This document shows, in pieces, positions 9,527-19,165 of a stretch of 64,000 bases of DNA (its first letter is position 1; each line of letters begins with the position of its first letter). This DNA is from Enterobacterales bacterium CwR94 (GTDB lineage Bacteria; Pseudomonadota; Gammaproteobacteria; Enterobacterales; Enterobacteriaceae), in the NCBI GenBank assembly GCA_002837195.1, contig KZ478070.1:1-64000 (forward strand). Reading direction: 5' to 3'. The notes under the pieces are model-generated. The model saw only the letters and a list, made by a program, of their open reading frames with translations, ran no database searches and had not been told where the DNA came from. Position numbers and translations under genes: made by a program.

Positions 9527-10372
9527 TTACTGACGAACTAACCGTGAATGAGCGGGACGAAATGTTGTGTTGCTGCGCCAGGGATTAATATCCAGGCCCC
9601 CGCGACGCGTGTAGCGTGCGTAGACACTCAGGCTTTCGGGCTGACAGAAACGCTGAATATCGTTAAAGATGCGTTCCACACACTGTTCGTGAAACTCATT
9701 ATGGTGGCGGAACGACACCAGATAGCGCAGCAATGCCTCACGACAAAGGCGTGGGCCACGATAGCTGATCTGCACAGAGCCCCAGTCTGGCTGATGGGTA
9801 ATCAGGCAGTTGGATTTCAAAATATGGCTGACTAGCGTTTCTTCTACCACCTCACTCCCCGCCGCATTGGCCAGCAGTTGGGCATCGAACTGATAGTTAT
9901 CAATGGCAATGTCCTGCTCATCAATGCACTCACCCTGCATGCGGCCTATCGGCTGGCCTTCGATTTCCTGTAATCGATACAACGCCACAGAGACGTTGCC
10001 TTGTGCACAGGCACTGAGATCGCGCTCAAGGGTTGTGCGCACTTCGCCCCAGTCGGCAAAGCGCGTTTGGTTGAAACTGTTCAGGTAGAGTTTAAAACTT
10101 TTGGACTCCACCAGATTTATACTGAAGGCATCCAGCGTCACTTCACCGACGGCGACTTGCGGCACGCCTTTGGCGTTTAACCAGGAGAGTTCGTAAAGCG
10201 TCCAGATGTCAGCACCCTGAAAGGGCAAGTTGTCAGGGAATAAACCCAGTGGCTCGCGGTTAAGCGCGCGTGGCACAGCCTGCAATAGCGAAGCATCGTA
10301 GCTATCGTGGTATTCTGTCGGCTTGCCGAGCGTCAGGCCAGACAGTGCCTGATGGTTATCATACGATGACAT
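9527..10372 (-). CDS. queF: NADPH-dependent 7-cyano-7-deazaguanine reductase
   Basis: QueF reduces preQ0 to preQ1, the last step before insertion into tRNA in queuosine synthesis. 281 residues (E. coli 282), the long two-domain proteobacterial form. The family motif [13 protein letters not shown] and the thioimide-forming cysteine in [14 protein letters not shown] are present. It is divergent from syd across a 68-bp gap. Two other queuosine genes, queE and queD, lie at 39-41 kb. Confidence 0.96.
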   Translation of the reverse strand: MSSYDNHQALSGLTLGKPTEYHDSYDASLLQAVPRALNREPLGLFPDNLPFQGADIWTLYELSWLNAKGVPQVAVGEVTLDAFSINLVESKSFKLYLNSFNQTRFADWGEVRTTLERDLSACAQGNVSVALYRLQEIEGQPIGRMQGECIDEQDIAIDNYQFDAQLLANAAGSEVVEETLVSHILKSNCLITHQPDWGSVQISYRGPRLCREALLRYLVSFRHHNEFHEQCVERIFNDIQRFCQPESLSVYARYTRRGGLDINPWRSNTTFRPAHSRLVRQ

Positions 10373-10440
10373 AACATTACCTTAGAGCGATCAAAATCTG
10401 GGAAACAGTCGCCTAGTGTAACGCAGGAGAGAAAAAAAGA

Positions 10441-10986
10441 ATGGCACATGATGTCACTACCGCTTTAAAGACGTTTACTGAGAAATATGTGCAGCACTGG
10501 CAGCAGGCGCTGGGGCATTTGCCAGCCAGTGAAGCCGTGTTGGGTGTGCCTTCTCCCTGTGTGGTCGAGACGCTGGAAACAGAAGTCCGCTGGCAGCCTC
10601 AGCCTTTTACGTTGGCAAAAAATCTGGATGGCATTGAGCGTGCACTGGATCTGCGCGTGCGTGAAGAGGTGGTCGATTTTTACACCACGCAGTTTGCAGG
10701 CGATATGCAGGCTGAGATCAACGGACAGCGCATTGAGTTGCTGCAAGTCTGGAGTGAGGAGGATTTTACGCGCATCCAGGAGAATTTGATTGGTCACCTG
10801 CTGATGAAGCGGCGATTGAAACATAGCCCTTCACTTTTTCTGGCAACAACGGCCTCTGAATTGGATATTGTGTCGATCTGCAACCTGACAGGGGAAGTCT
10901 ATCTTGAGCAACTTGGGATGAAAAAGCGCGACCTGTTGGCTGACTCGCTTAAGAGTTTTCTTGAAAAATTACAGCCTCTTACATAG
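10441..10986 (+). CDS. syd: SecY-interacting protein Syd
   Basis: Syd is a small cytosolic protein that binds SecY and interferes with abnormal translocon complexes. At 181 residues it is identical in length to E. coli Syd, with the family segments starting TTALKTFTEKYVQHWQ, EVRWQPQPF, the conserved LQVWSEEDF and TSELDI-type region. ATG 10441 is preceded by GGAGAGAAAAAAAGA. It is followed by the csrB regulatory region as in E. coli. Confidence 0.95.
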   Translation: MAHDVTTALKTFTEKYVQHWQQALGHLPASEAVLGVPSPCVVETLETEVRWQPQPFTLAKNLDGIERALDLRVREEVVDFYTTQFAGDMQAEINGQRIELLQVWSEEDFTRIQENLIGHLLMKRRLKHSPSLFLATTASELDIVSICNLTGEVYLEQLGMKKRDLLADSLKSFLEKLQPLT

Positions 10987-11012
10987 TGCAAAGCGTAATC
11001 TGCCATTGCTCG

Positions 11013-11046
11013 TGTGAGAGATCTCTCACGTGGATTGTGAGAGATC
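11013..11046. promoter_or_regulatory. UvrY-type inverted repeat upstream of csrB
   Basis: The perfect palindrome GTGAGAGATCTCTCAC lies at 11014-11029, and a second half-like copy TGTGAGAGATC at 11036-11046. This strongly resembles the inverted repeat bound by UvrY (GacA family) far upstream of E. coli csrB. It is centred about 170 bp before the predicted CsrB start. The function is inferred from resemblance. Confidence 0.75.
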
Positions 11047-11189
11047 GCGTTGACTTAAAGTCGCTTTCACTGTTTAGAATTTGTAATCATACAATAAATC
11101 ATCAACTTAGTTCCGCTAGCTACTAAAGTTAATGTAAATACTTTGCGCCAGGTCATAAGGTACCTTGTTTCGTTATCTCAAAACGGCAA

Positions 11190-11512
11190 AATGTCTCTCA
11201 CAGGACAGGATGTCCAGTGTTAAGGATAACCATCGGGATGCGGTCTCTTCAGGATGAAGTGGGCTTCCAGGATGGAGCAAGGGACGATTCAGGATGAATC
11301 AGGAATTCCCAGGACGGGATAAGGGACACCTCCAGGACGGAGAATGAGAACCGAGCAGGATGTTCGGTGGGTTAGGAAGACCAAGGGAGTTGCCACGAAG
11401 GCGAGGTCAGGAAGACTGACAGGAAAAGTTTTCAAGGATGAGCAGGGAGCACATGAGTTGCAGGACTGCGACAAACGAACCGGGGGCACTGTGAAAACAG
11501 TGCCCCCTTTTT
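11190..11512 (+). ncRNA. csrB: CsrB small RNA (CsrA antagonist)
   Basis: About 320 nt with more than 20 GGA motifs, many as CAGGATG in the loops of small hairpins, which sequester CsrA. Segments such as GGACACCTCCAGGA, AATGAGAACCG and CAAGGATGAGCAGGGAGCA match E. coli CsrB, and the position between syd and yqcC is conserved. The 5' end is approximate (11185-11193) because no clear -10/-35 pair was found. It is somewhat shorter than the roughly 370-nt E. coli RNA. A frame at 11344-11643 over this region is not a gene. Confidence 0.92.
11482..11512 (+). terminator. CsrB rho-independent terminator
   Basis: GGGGGCACTGT / ACAGTGCCCCC (11-bp stem, GAAA loop) is followed by five T residues (11508-11512). 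Confidence 0.95.
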
Positions 11513-11572
11513 GTACTGTTTTTCTCCACGCGCAGGAATGGTATTCTTGCCGCCGTTTCTTTAAGCACGAGT

Positions 11573-11908
11573 ATGTTCATGAGCCGCGACACCCTGCATC
11601 AGCATTTGCTGGCCCTCGAAGAGGCACTACGCACCACCAATAACTGGCAATCCATGCCTCCCCATCCAGAAGCACTGAACAGCACAGAGCCTTTTTGTCT
11701 GGATACGCTGGCACCGACGGAGTGGCTGCAATGGATTTTACTGCCGCGTATGCGTGCATTGCTTGAGAGCGGCGCGCCTTTGCCGCAAAACTTTGCGTTG
11801 ACGCCCTATTATGAAATCGCGCTGGATGCTCAGTTTGAGGGGCGATTGCTGATTCTATTGCGCCTGACAGCGCTGGACGATTATTTCGCAGGTCGCACTC
11901 ATGCTTGA
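11573..11908 (+). CDS. yqcC: YqcC-family protein
   Basis: 111 residues (E. coli YqcC 109), a small all-helical protein of unknown function. Recognisable segments are the NSTEPFCLDTLAPTEWLQWILLPRM block and LTPYYEIAL. The start is 11573 or the second ATG at 11579; neither has a strong ribosome site. Its end overlaps truC by 8 bases, giving a yqcC-truC-yqcA operon as in E. coli. Confidence 0.9.
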   Translation: MFMSRDTLHQHLLALEEALRTTNNWQSMPPHPEALNSTEPFCLDTLAPTEWLQWILLPRMRALLESGAPLPQNFALTPYYEIALDAQFEGRLLILLRLTALDDYFAGRTHA

Positions 11909-12692
11909 AATCCTGTATCAGGATGCGTGGTTAGTGGCCATCAATAAACCTGCCGGCTGGCTGGTGCACCGCAGTTGGTTAGATCGCCATGAAAAAGTCG
12001 TGGTGATGCAAACCCTGCGTGATCAACTGAATCAACATGTGTTTACCGTGCATCGTCTCGACCGGCCCACGTCGGGCGTGCTGCTGCTGGCGCTTAACAG
12101 CGATGTGGCGCGTTTGCTGTCACAACAGTTTGAGCAGCATCAGCTACAAAAAACCTACCATGCACTGGTACGCGGTTGGTTGAGTGGTGGGGAGCGGCTG
12201 GACTATCCGCTGTTAGAAGAGCTGGATAAAATTGCCGACAGCCAGGCAACGGCACCGCGCGAGCCGCAATCCGCGGTGACGCATTGGCAGTCGCTGGCGC
12301 AGGTTGAAATGCCGGTTGCCGTCGGAAAATATGACACTGCACGCTACACGCTGGTCGAGTTAAAACCTGAAACCGGGCGTAAGCATCAGCTGCGCCGTCA
12401 TATGTCGCATCTGCGGCATCCCATTATTGGCGACTCGCGGCACGGTGATTTACGCCAGAATCGCGGGGCGGCCAACCATTTTGGCTGTCAGCGGCTGATG
12501 TTGCATGCCAGTGAGCTTTCCTTCACGCATCCGGTGACCGGAGAGGCACTGACCCTCCGCGCGGGATTAGATACTGTTTGGCAAACCCTGTTCGCCCATT
12601 TTGGCTGGCAGCAACAATTACCCACCTTGCCCAGAGTGACATCGCCGGTGCTCAGCGAGGAAGCGGACAACACCTTAGCAGGAGAAGACTAA
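11901..12692 (+). CDS. truC: tRNA pseudouridine(65) synthase
   Basis: TruC makes pseudouridine at position 65 of tRNA-Ile1 and tRNA-Asp. The 263-residue RluA-family protein has the catalytic-Asp motif [15 protein letters not shown] and downstream motifs [17 protein letters not shown] and [12 protein letters not shown]. It has no N-terminal S4 domain, as expected for TruC. It overlaps yqcC by 8 bases and shares one base with yqcA (TAATG). Confidence 0.95.
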   Translation: MLEILYQDAWLVAINKPAGWLVHRSWLDRHEKVVVMQTLRDQLNQHVFTVHRLDRPTSGVLLLALNSDVARLLSQQFEQHQLQKTYHALVRGWLSGGERLDYPLLEELDKIADSQATAPREPQSAVTHWQSLAQVEMPVAVGKYDTARYTLVELKPETGRKHQLRRHMSHLRHPIIGDSRHGDLRQNRGAANHFGCQRLMLHASELSFTHPVTGEALTLRAGLDTVWQTLFAHFGWQQQLPTLPRVTSPVLSEEADNTLAGED

Positions 12693-13132
12693 TGGCAAAG
12701 ATTGGCATTTTTGTGGGCACGGTTTACGGCAATGCATTGCTGGTGGCAGAAGAAGCGCAGGAGATACTGCAAAGCGCAGGGCATGAAGTTGGCGTTTTTG
12801 AGGATCCGACGTTTGAAAACTGGACGGCGTATCAGGATCAGGTCGCTCTGATTGTGACCTCAACCACCGGGCAGGGCGACCTTCCCGATAGCATCAGAGA
12901 GCTGTTCGCAGCATTACAGGATCAGTATCAGCCCTCGCTGCGTTATGGGGTGATTGCGTTAGGAGACAGCAGTTATGACGACTTCTGCGGTGCGGGCAAA
13001 AAATTTGATGCGCTGCTGCAAGAACAAGCCGCTCAACGCGTGGGTGACGTATTGCTGGTGGACGCGGGGGAATATCCCGAGCCTGAAGAAGTGACTTCCC
13101 CTTGGGTTGAAAGCTGGGCGGCACAGCTGTAA
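12692..13132 (+). CDS. yqcA: Short-chain flavodoxin YqcA
   Basis: A 146-residue MioC/YqcA-type flavodoxin. The FMN phosphate-binding loop is GTVYGNAL near the N-terminus; [11 protein letters not shown] and [15 protein letters not shown] form the remaining FMN pocket. ATG 12692, preceded by GCAGGAGAAG and sharing one base with the truC stop, gives the family length; a longer in-frame start at 12578 lies inside truC and is rejected. Its electron-transfer partner is unknown. Confidence 0.93.
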   Translation: MAKIGIFVGTVYGNALLVAEEAQEILQSAGHEVGVFEDPTFENWTAYQDQVALIVTSTTGQGDLPDSIRELFAALQDQYQPSLRYGVIALGDSSYDDFCGAGKKFDALLQEQAAQRVGDVLLVDAGEYPEPEEVTSPWVESWAAQL

Positions 13133-13175
13133 TTGTCGCTGCCCACGGGTGGCGTTTAGAGAGCAAGGATCGAAT

Positions 13176-14366
13176 ATGTTGGCGCAAGTCCGATTAGGTT
13201 TACTGGCGGTGCTGCTCAGCCTGCCGATGCTGGTGATCGCAGCAGACGGTGAGAACGATGACGGCGATGATGCACAAATTTTAACCGGCACCATCGGCAA
13301 CCAAACGGTGGTGGTTTCACTGGCACAGGATGAAGGTGATGCCGTGTATGGGCGTTACTTCTATCAGCAATATCGACAGGATATTGCACTGGAAGGCACA
13401 TTGAAGGGCGACAGTCTGGTCTTGCGCGAGGGGCCGGAAGAGAGCCCATCCCGCCCGGTGCTGACCCTGAAAGAGACGCCTGAGGGGTGGCAGGGCAACT
13501 GGCGCAATAACAAAGGCAAAAGCGCCCCTGTCGTGCTGCGCAACATCGAAGTGCCTGAGGCCGCCACTGACAATGCCTGGTGGGCGCGTTTAAGAAATCT
13601 GCATCCCTACGATTACTTGCGCATGCACGATGTGACGCTGAAGCAAGAAGAAAGCCAAACCTTCATGGGTTATCAGTTGCAATGGTTGAGCGATCCGATT
13701 TCGGGATTGCGGATGTTTCAGCTCACCTCGGGTTATGACAGCGAGCAAATGGCCCGCGTTAATCAGTTGCTGCGCACCCGCTTGTATAACGAAATCATCA
13801 GCTATCACCAATGTATGGTCAGCGATCGTTTTGAAGGTGGGGAATTTGAGCAGCAAGTGGTGCCCAAACTGCTTACGCCAAATTTGCTGAGTGCGGAAAT
13901 TTTTACCAGCTACGACTGTGGCGGTGCGCACCCTGATTTTGGCAGTTCGCCCATCAATCTGAATATACAAACCGCCCGTACGCTGGGGCTGGAAGATGTG
14001 TTATGGGTTGGACAGGGCAAAGCGTTCCATTTTGTGGAGCTGGATGGCAGTGGCGAACGCATTGATTCGGGCGTCAGTTTTGATACGTTCACCGAATATC
14101 GCGACACCTTCTTTGCGCCCTGGCTGTTACAAGCCATGACGGCGGCGCATCCGACAGAAATGGCCGCCCCGCAGGAAGAAGACGAGTGTGATTACCGCGA
14201 TGTCAGCGTGTGGAAATACCCAACGTGGTACATGACTGAGCAGGGTATCTGGTTGGGCCCCTCTTTTGCCCGGGTGATGCGCGCGTGCGAAGGGCCAGAT
14301 TGGTCACTGTTGCCCTGGGCGGTGGTAAAACAGCATCCCGGTGGCGCATCACTGTCGTTGCCGTAA
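13176..14366 (+). CDS. Exported protein of unknown function
   Basis: I do not recognise this 396-residue protein. ATG 13176 follows AAGGATCGAAT and gives a clear Sec signal peptide (MLAQVRLGLLAVLLSLPMLVIA, cleavage probably before ADG), so it should be periplasmic. An acidic stretch (GENDDGDDAQ) follows. Residues 35-130 look like a beta-rich region with GRYFYQQYRQDIALEGTLKG, reminiscent of small beta-barrel repeats. The middle has RLYNEIISYHQCM and FTSYDCGGAHPDFGSSPINL, and there are four cysteines in the mature part that could pair. It lies between yqcA and garD on the plus strand; the neighbours suggest no role. Confidence 0.85.
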   Translation: MLAQVRLGLLAVLLSLPMLVIAADGENDDGDDAQILTGTIGNQTVVVSLAQDEGDAVYGRYFYQQYRQDIALEGTLKGDSLVLREGPEESPSRPVLTLKETPEGWQGNWRNNKGKSAPVVLRNIEVPEAATDNAWWARLRNLHPYDYLRMHDVTLKQEESQTFMGYQLQWLSDPISGLRMFQLTSGYDSEQMARVNQLLRTRLYNEIISYHQCMVSDRFEGGEFEQQVVPKLLTPNLLSAEIFTSYDCGGAHPDFGSSPINLNIQTARTLGLEDVLWVGQGKAFHFVELDGSGERIDSGVSFDTFTEYRDTFFAPWLLQAMTAAHPTEMAAPQEEDECDYRDVSVWKYPTWYMTEQGIWLGPSFARVMRACEGPDWSLLPWAVVKQHPGGASLSLP

Positions 14367-14373
14367 AGCGCGA

Positions 14374-15930
14374 TCAGGTGACAGGCGCAGGATTAAACAC
14401 CGCCAACGCATTGTGGATCCCCCAGCGGTCAGACCAGGTTTGCTGGTCGCCGCTGGCAATCGCCAGAATACACTCAAACAGTCGCCAACCGACCTGCTCA
14501 ATACTCTCTTCACCCGTCGCGATAGTGCCTGCATTGATGTCCATCAAATCATGCCAGCGCTGCGCAAGAGCCGAGCGGGTGGCCATTTTGATCACCGGAA
14601 TAGCAGCCAGTCCGTAAGGTGTGCCGCGTCCGGTGGTGAACACTTGTAACGTGATCCCCGATGCCATCTGCTGCGTGCCGCAGACAAAATCACTGGCCGG
14701 TGTGGCGGCGAAAATCAGCCCGCGTTTGGTGGGACGTTGCCCGGCGGAGAGCACTTCCACAATGGCGCTGCTGCCTGATTTCGCAATAGACCCCAACGCT
14801 TTTTCTACCACGTTTGCCAGCCCGCCTTTTTTATTGCCTGGCGAAGGATTGGCGCTGCGATCGGTTTGTCCCTGGCTCAGATAATCGTCATACCACTGCA
14901 TCTCTTCCAGCAGACGTTTGCCGACGTGTTCATCGGCGGCACGCGGCGTGAGCAAGTGGATGGCATCCCGCACCTCAGTGACTTCAGAGAACATCACGGT
15001 GGCCCCGCAGCGCACCAGTAAATCAGAAGTAAAGCCCACCGCCGGGTTGGCAGTAACGCCAGAAAACGCGTCGCTGCCGCCGCATTGCATACCAATAACC
15101 AGATCGGCAGCGGGACAGGTCTCCCGCTGGCGTTGATTGAGACGCTCCAGGTGGCGTTCGGCCACCTGCATGATTGCCGCGACCATGGCACCGAATCCGG
15201 TGTGCTGCTCATCTTGCAAACGCACAATGTCGTTGTCGCCGATATCGATGGCTTGCACATCGTCACTGGCGGCCAGCAAGCGCTCCGGTTGCAGTTTTTC
15301 GCAACCCAGGCTGACCACCATAATCTCGCCACCGAAGTTGGGGTTGAGCGCCAGATTGTGGATGGTGCGAATCGGCACCACGGCGGCGGGGGCGTTAATC
15401 GCCACGCCACACCCGTATAAATGATTCAAGGCCACCACGCCATCGACGTTGGGAAAGCGCGGCAACAACTGTTTCTCAATCATCTGCACCACGTAATCCA
15501 CCACGCCTGCAACGCAGTGCACACTGGTGGTGATGCCCAGTAAATTGCGCGTCCCCACGCTGCCATCGGCATTGCGATAGCCTTTAAAGGTATAGCCCGT
15601 CAGCGGCGGAAGGGCGGGAGGGACACGGGTCGCCAGCGGCAGGGTTTCCAGTGCTGGCGCTTCGGGTAGCACGACCAGCGACTCTTCAATCCAACTGCCT
15701 TGCGCGATGTCGCGGGCTGCATAACCAATCACCTCGCCGTAACGCAGGATAGCTGCGCCTTTGGCGATCGAACTCAGGGCGACTTTATGGCCCTGCGGCA
15801 CGTGCTCTGTCAGCGTCAACCCATCAGGAAAGGTGCTGCCTGCGGGTAACCCCTGGTCATTGACGACGATGGCGACATTGTCAGTTGCGTGCACTTTAAT
15901 GCAGCGAGCTTCAGTAAGCGTGATGTTCAT
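14374..15930 (-). CDS. garD: D-galactarate dehydratase
   Basis: GarD dehydrates galactarate (mucate) to 5-keto-4-deoxy-D-glucarate, the intermediate shared with the glucarate branch. The 518-residue UxaA/GarD-family protein has an N-terminal SAF-type domain (about 1-95), then the dehydratase core with [62 protein letters not shown] and the C-terminal GTQQMASG...TTGRGTPYG block. It is transcribed away from gudP, and a 524-bp regulatory region separates them. Its 3' end is 7 bp from the convergent unknown gene. Confidence 0.95.
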   Translation of the reverse strand: MNITLTEARCIKVHATDNVAIVVNDQGLPAGSTFPDGLTLTEHVPQGHKVALSSIAKGAAILRYGEVIGYAARDIAQGSWIEESLVVLPEAPALETLPLATRVPPALPPLTGYTFKGYRNADGSVGTRNLLGITTSVHCVAGVVDYVVQMIEKQLLPRFPNVDGVVALNHLYGCGVAINAPAAVVPIRTIHNLALNPNFGGEIMVVSLGCEKLQPERLLAASDDVQAIDIGDNDIVRLQDEQHTGFGAMVAAIMQVAERHLERLNQRQRETCPAADLVIGMQCGGSDAFSGVTANPAVGFTSDLLVRCGATVMFSEVTEVRDAIHLLTPRAADEHVGKRLLEEMQWYDDYLSQGQTDRSANPSPGNKKGGLANVVEKALGSIAKSGSSAIVEVLSAGQRPTKRGLIFAATPASDFVCGTQQMASGITLQVFTTGRGTPYGLAAIPVIKMATRSALAQRWHDLMDINAGTIATGEESIEQVGWRLFECILAIASGDQQTWSDRWGIHNALAVFNPAPVT

Positions 15931-16454
15931 TGTGTGATCCGTTTATCAGTGAGCAGGGAAATTGCCCTGGCGGATTCTGGTGTCGGTACGACTTTGCTAA
16001 CAAAAGTATAAAAGGCGTACAGCAATAGGGCATCGGGCAAATGCCCGTCTTAACGTGCCATAAAACACCTTAATTTCTGGCGTTCGACCAGTGTTCAGTG
16101 AAGCGCTTCACAAACATTTCCCGCTGCAATAAGGGGTTGCGATCTGGCTCGCAGAATGGAGGCGTTTCGTGAGCCACTGCGCAGTGGCCTGGACAAATGC
16201 CCGAGAATTAACAGTGCATCTCTGAAAATCTCGTGTGATTGCCTGGTGCGGTGCCGGAGGTTCGCTCCCTATACTTTTCCCTGTTTGAAAGTTTGGTTAT
16301 TTGTGGTCCGACTTTGCCAATGCAGGACACAACCTTTGTTTAACCCAACATCATTCTGATATTTAGGCTGCACCCTACCAGGCAAGGTGGGACGCGGTAC
16401 CCGGTATGCAGTCAGAGTGAAAGTAGCCTGTTGGCTACATTTCAGGAGTGCATC
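15931..16454. promoter_or_regulatory. Divergent garD/gudP control region
   Basis: 524 bp without a gene. It holds three perfect palindromes: CGGGCA-AA-TGCCCG (16034-16047), GTGAAGC-GCTTCAC (16098-16111) and GCCACTGC-GCAGTGGC (16173-16188). The second resembles a LacI-family operator. In E. coli the gar/gud genes are activated by CdaR (SdaR), which is not encoded in this window; its site is not defined well enough for me to assign. A short frame at 16156-16359 has no homology I recognise. Confidence 0.55.
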
Positions 16455-17801
16455 ATGAATACTGAAAGCCTGGTAAACAGCGCCGTTGAAAAACGCACCA
16501 ACGCGCGTTACTGGATTGTGGTGATGCTGTTTATCGTCACCTCGTTCAACTACGGCGATCGTGCGACGCTGTCGATTGCCGGTTCATCAATGGCAAAAGA
16601 TATCGGTCTTGATCCCGTGGGCATGGGCTATATCTTTTCGGCCTTCTCATGGGCCTATGTGATTGGGCAGATCCCCGGTGGCTGGCTGCTGGATCGTTTT
16701 GGATCGCGTCGGGTCTATTTCTGGAGCATTTTTACCTGGTCGCTGTTTACCCTGCTGCAGGGCTTTGTCGATATTTTCAGTGGCTTTGGCATCATCATTT
16801 CCCTGTTTACCTTGCGTTTTCTGGTCGGGCTGGCAGAGGCACCTTCGTTTCCGGCTAACAGTCGGATTGTCGCCGCCTGGTTTCCTGCTCAGGAGCGCGG
16901 CACGGCGGTGGCAATCTTTAACTCGGCACAGTATTTCGCCACGGTTATCTTCGCGCCGATTATGGGCTGGTTGACGGCGCAAGTTGGCTGGGCACACGTG
17001 TTCTGGTTTATGGGCGGGCTGGGCATCATCCTGAGTTTTATCTGGCTGAAAGTGATACGCGATCCCTCTGAGCATCCCGGTGTTAATAAGGCAGAGCTGG
17101 AGTACATGGAGCAGGGCGGTGCGCTGATCAACATGGATCAGAAAAAAGAAGAGAAAAAAGTTTCCTGGAGAGAGAAACGCTCGCAAATCAAACAGCTGGT
17201 TTCATCACGCATGATGATCGGCATCTATCTTGGGCAGTACTGCATCAATGCCTTGACCTACTTCTTTATCACCTGGTTTCCGGTGTATCTGGTGCAGGCG
17301 CGCGGCATGTCGATTTTAAAAGCCGGTTTTATCGCCTCAATTCCTGCCATTTGCGGTTTTGTCGGCGGCGTAATGGGCGGAGTGATCTCTGACTGGTTGA
17401 TGCGTAAAACCGGGTCGCTGAACATCGCACGTAAAACACCAATTGTGCTTGGAATGTTGCTGTCGATTTCGATGGTGGTGTGTAACTACGTTGAGACCGA
17501 CTGGCTGGTGGTGTTCTTTATGGCGACCGCGTTCTTTGGCAAAGGCATTGGCGCACTGGGCTGGGCGGTGATGGCGGATACGGCACCAAAAGAGATCAGC
17601 GGACTCAGCGGCGGCCTGTTCAACATGTTTGGTAACGCCTCAGGCATCATCACGCCGATTGCGATTGGCTATATCGTGGCCTCCACCGGCTCCTATGAGG
17701 GCGCACTGATTTACGTCGGCATCCACGCCTTTATCGCGGTGATGAGTTATCTGGTGTTGGTAGGCAACATCGAACGTATTGAACTGCGGAAGGAGGCATG
17801 A
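16455..17801 (+). CDS. gudP: D-glucarate/galactarate MFS transporter
   Basis: GudP is a 12-TM anion:cation symporter-family (MFS) permease for glucarate and galactarate. The 448-residue product is very close to E. coli GudP (450), starting [19 protein letters not shown] with the [17 protein letters not shown] signature, [13 protein letters not shown] loop 2-3 motif and the hydrophilic central loop (about 215-250). ATG 16455 follows AGGAG with a 7-nt spacer; an earlier in-frame ATG at 16431 is less well placed. It is the first gene of gudP-gudX-gudD-garL-garR-garK. Confidence 0.95.
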   Translation: MNTESLVNSAVEKRTNARYWIVVMLFIVTSFNYGDRATLSIAGSSMAKDIGLDPVGMGYIFSAFSWAYVIGQIPGGWLLDRFGSRRVYFWSIFTWSLFTLLQGFVDIFSGFGIIISLFTLRFLVGLAEAPSFPANSRIVAAWFPAQERGTAVAIFNSAQYFATVIFAPIMGWLTAQVGWAHVFWFMGGLGIILSFIWLKVIRDPSEHPGVNKAELEYMEQGGALINMDQKKEEKKVSWREKRSQIKQLVSSRMMIGIYLGQYCINALTYFFITWFPVYLVQARGMSILKAGFIASIPAICGFVGGVMGGVISDWLMRKTGSLNIARKTPIVLGMLLSISMVVCNYVETDWLVVFFMATAFFGKGIGALGWAVMADTAPKEISGLSGGLFNMFGNASGIITPIAIGYIVASTGSYEGALIYVGIHAFIAVMSYLVLVGNIERIELRKEA

Positions 17802-19153
17802 TGAGCACGCAATCTTCTCCGATCATCACCGACATGAAAGTGATCCCGGTGGCGGGCTACGACAGCATGTTGCTGAATATTGGCGGCGCGCACAGTCCCT
17901 TCTTCACGCGGAATCTGGTGGTGTTAACCGACAGTGCCGGACACACCGGCGTCGGTGAAGCCCCCGGCGGCGAGACCATTCAGAAAACACTGGAATCGGC
18001 GATTGGTCAGGTGGTCGGTCATCCGCTAGCCCGTATGAATCGCCTGGTACAGCAAGTCCATAAAGGCAATCAGGCGGCCGATTTCGATACCTTTGGCAAA
18101 GGTGCCTGGACCTTTGAGTTGCGGGTGAATGCCGTGGCGGCACTGGAAGCCGCGCTGCTTGATTTACTCGGCCAATGGCTTCAGGTACCGGTAGCTGAAT
18201 TATTAGGGCCGGGCCAACAGCGCGATGAAGTCACGGTGCTGGGTTATCTGTTCTACGTTGGCGATCGTCAAAAAACGGATTTGCCGTATCTGGATGGCGG
18301 TGCGCGTCGTGATGATTGGTATCACCTGCGCCACCAGCAAGCGCTGTCGCCGCAGGCGGTGGTCGAACTTGCGCAGGCCGCGCAGGAAAAATACGGCTTT
18401 AAAGATTTCAAACTGAAAGGCGGTGTATTGCCGGGTGAGCAAGAAATTGCCTCCGTACTGGCGCTAAAACAGCGTTTTCCCGATGCGCGAATCACCGTTG
18501 ATCCCAATGGTGCCTGGCATCTGCAAGAGGCCATCGCGTTGTGCACAGGCCTGCAGGGCATCCTGACTTATGCAGAAGATCCTTGCGGTGCCGAGCAGGG
18601 CTACTCCGGGCGCGAAGTGATGGCGGAGTTTCGCCGCGCCACCGGATTGCCGGTAGCCACCAATATGATTGCCACTAACTGGCGTGAGATGAACCACGCA
18701 GTGCAGCTCAACGCCGTCGATATTCCGCTCGCCGATCCGCATTTTTGGACGCTCTCTGGTGCAGTGCGTGTCGCCCAGTTGTGCGATGAATGGGGACTCA
18801 CCTGGGGCTGTCACTCCAATAACCATTTTGATATTTCACTCGCCATGTTTGCGCACGTCGGTGCGGCGGCACCGGGCAATCCAACGGCGTTAGACACGCA
18901 TTGGATCTGGCAGGAAGGCGATGCACGCCTGACCCAGGATCCGCTGCAAATCCGTAACGGCAAAATTGCTCTGCAAGATAAGCCAGGGTTGGGCATTGAG
19001 CTGGACTGGGCACAAGTGGAAAAAGCCCACGCCTTGTATCGCCAACTGCCCGGCGGCGCGCGTAACGATGCGACCGCCATGCAGTATCTGGTGCCCGGCT
19101 GGACATTCGATCGTAAACGCCCGGCTTTTGGTCGCGCGCCGTTCACTCAATAA
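17801..19153 (+). CDS. gudX: Glucarate dehydratase-related protein GudX
   Basis: Enolase-superfamily paralog of GudD (about 450 aa). In E. coli GudX is co-encoded with GudD but has little glucarate dehydratase activity. This copy keeps the whole family active-site framework: FKLKGGV (acid/base Lys), [30 protein letters not shown] (metal Asn) and [13 protein letters not shown] (catalytic His). AGGAGG at 17791-17796 sits better for ATG 17801, which shares one base with the gudP stop, than for ATG 17798. It ends 12 bp before gudD. Confidence 0.92.
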   Translation: MSTQSSPIITDMKVIPVAGYDSMLLNIGGAHSPFFTRNLVVLTDSAGHTGVGEAPGGETIQKTLESAIGQVVGHPLARMNRLVQQVHKGNQAADFDTFGKGAWTFELRVNAVAALEAALLDLLGQWLQVPVAELLGPGQQRDEVTVLGYLFYVGDRQKTDLPYLDGGARRDDWYHLRHQQALSPQAVVELAQAAQEKYGFKDFKLKGGVLPGEQEIASVLALKQRFPDARITVDPNGAWHLQEAIALCTGLQGILTYAEDPCGAEQGYSGREVMAEFRRATGLPVATNMIATNWREMNHAVQLNAVDIPLADPHFWTLSGAVRVAQLCDEWGLTWGCHSNNHFDISLAMFAHVGAAAPGNPTALDTHWIWQEGDARLTQDPLQIRNGKIALQDKPGLGIELDWAQVEKAHALYRQLPGGARNDATAMQYLVPGWTFDRKRPAFGRAPFTQ

Positions 19154-19165
19154 GGAACAGATGCA

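Noticed and set aside
11344-11643. Plus-strand frame of 99 codons overlapping the csrB terminator and yqcC start
   Set aside because: It runs through the CsrB RNA and its terminator, so it cannot be a transcript continuing into yqcC.
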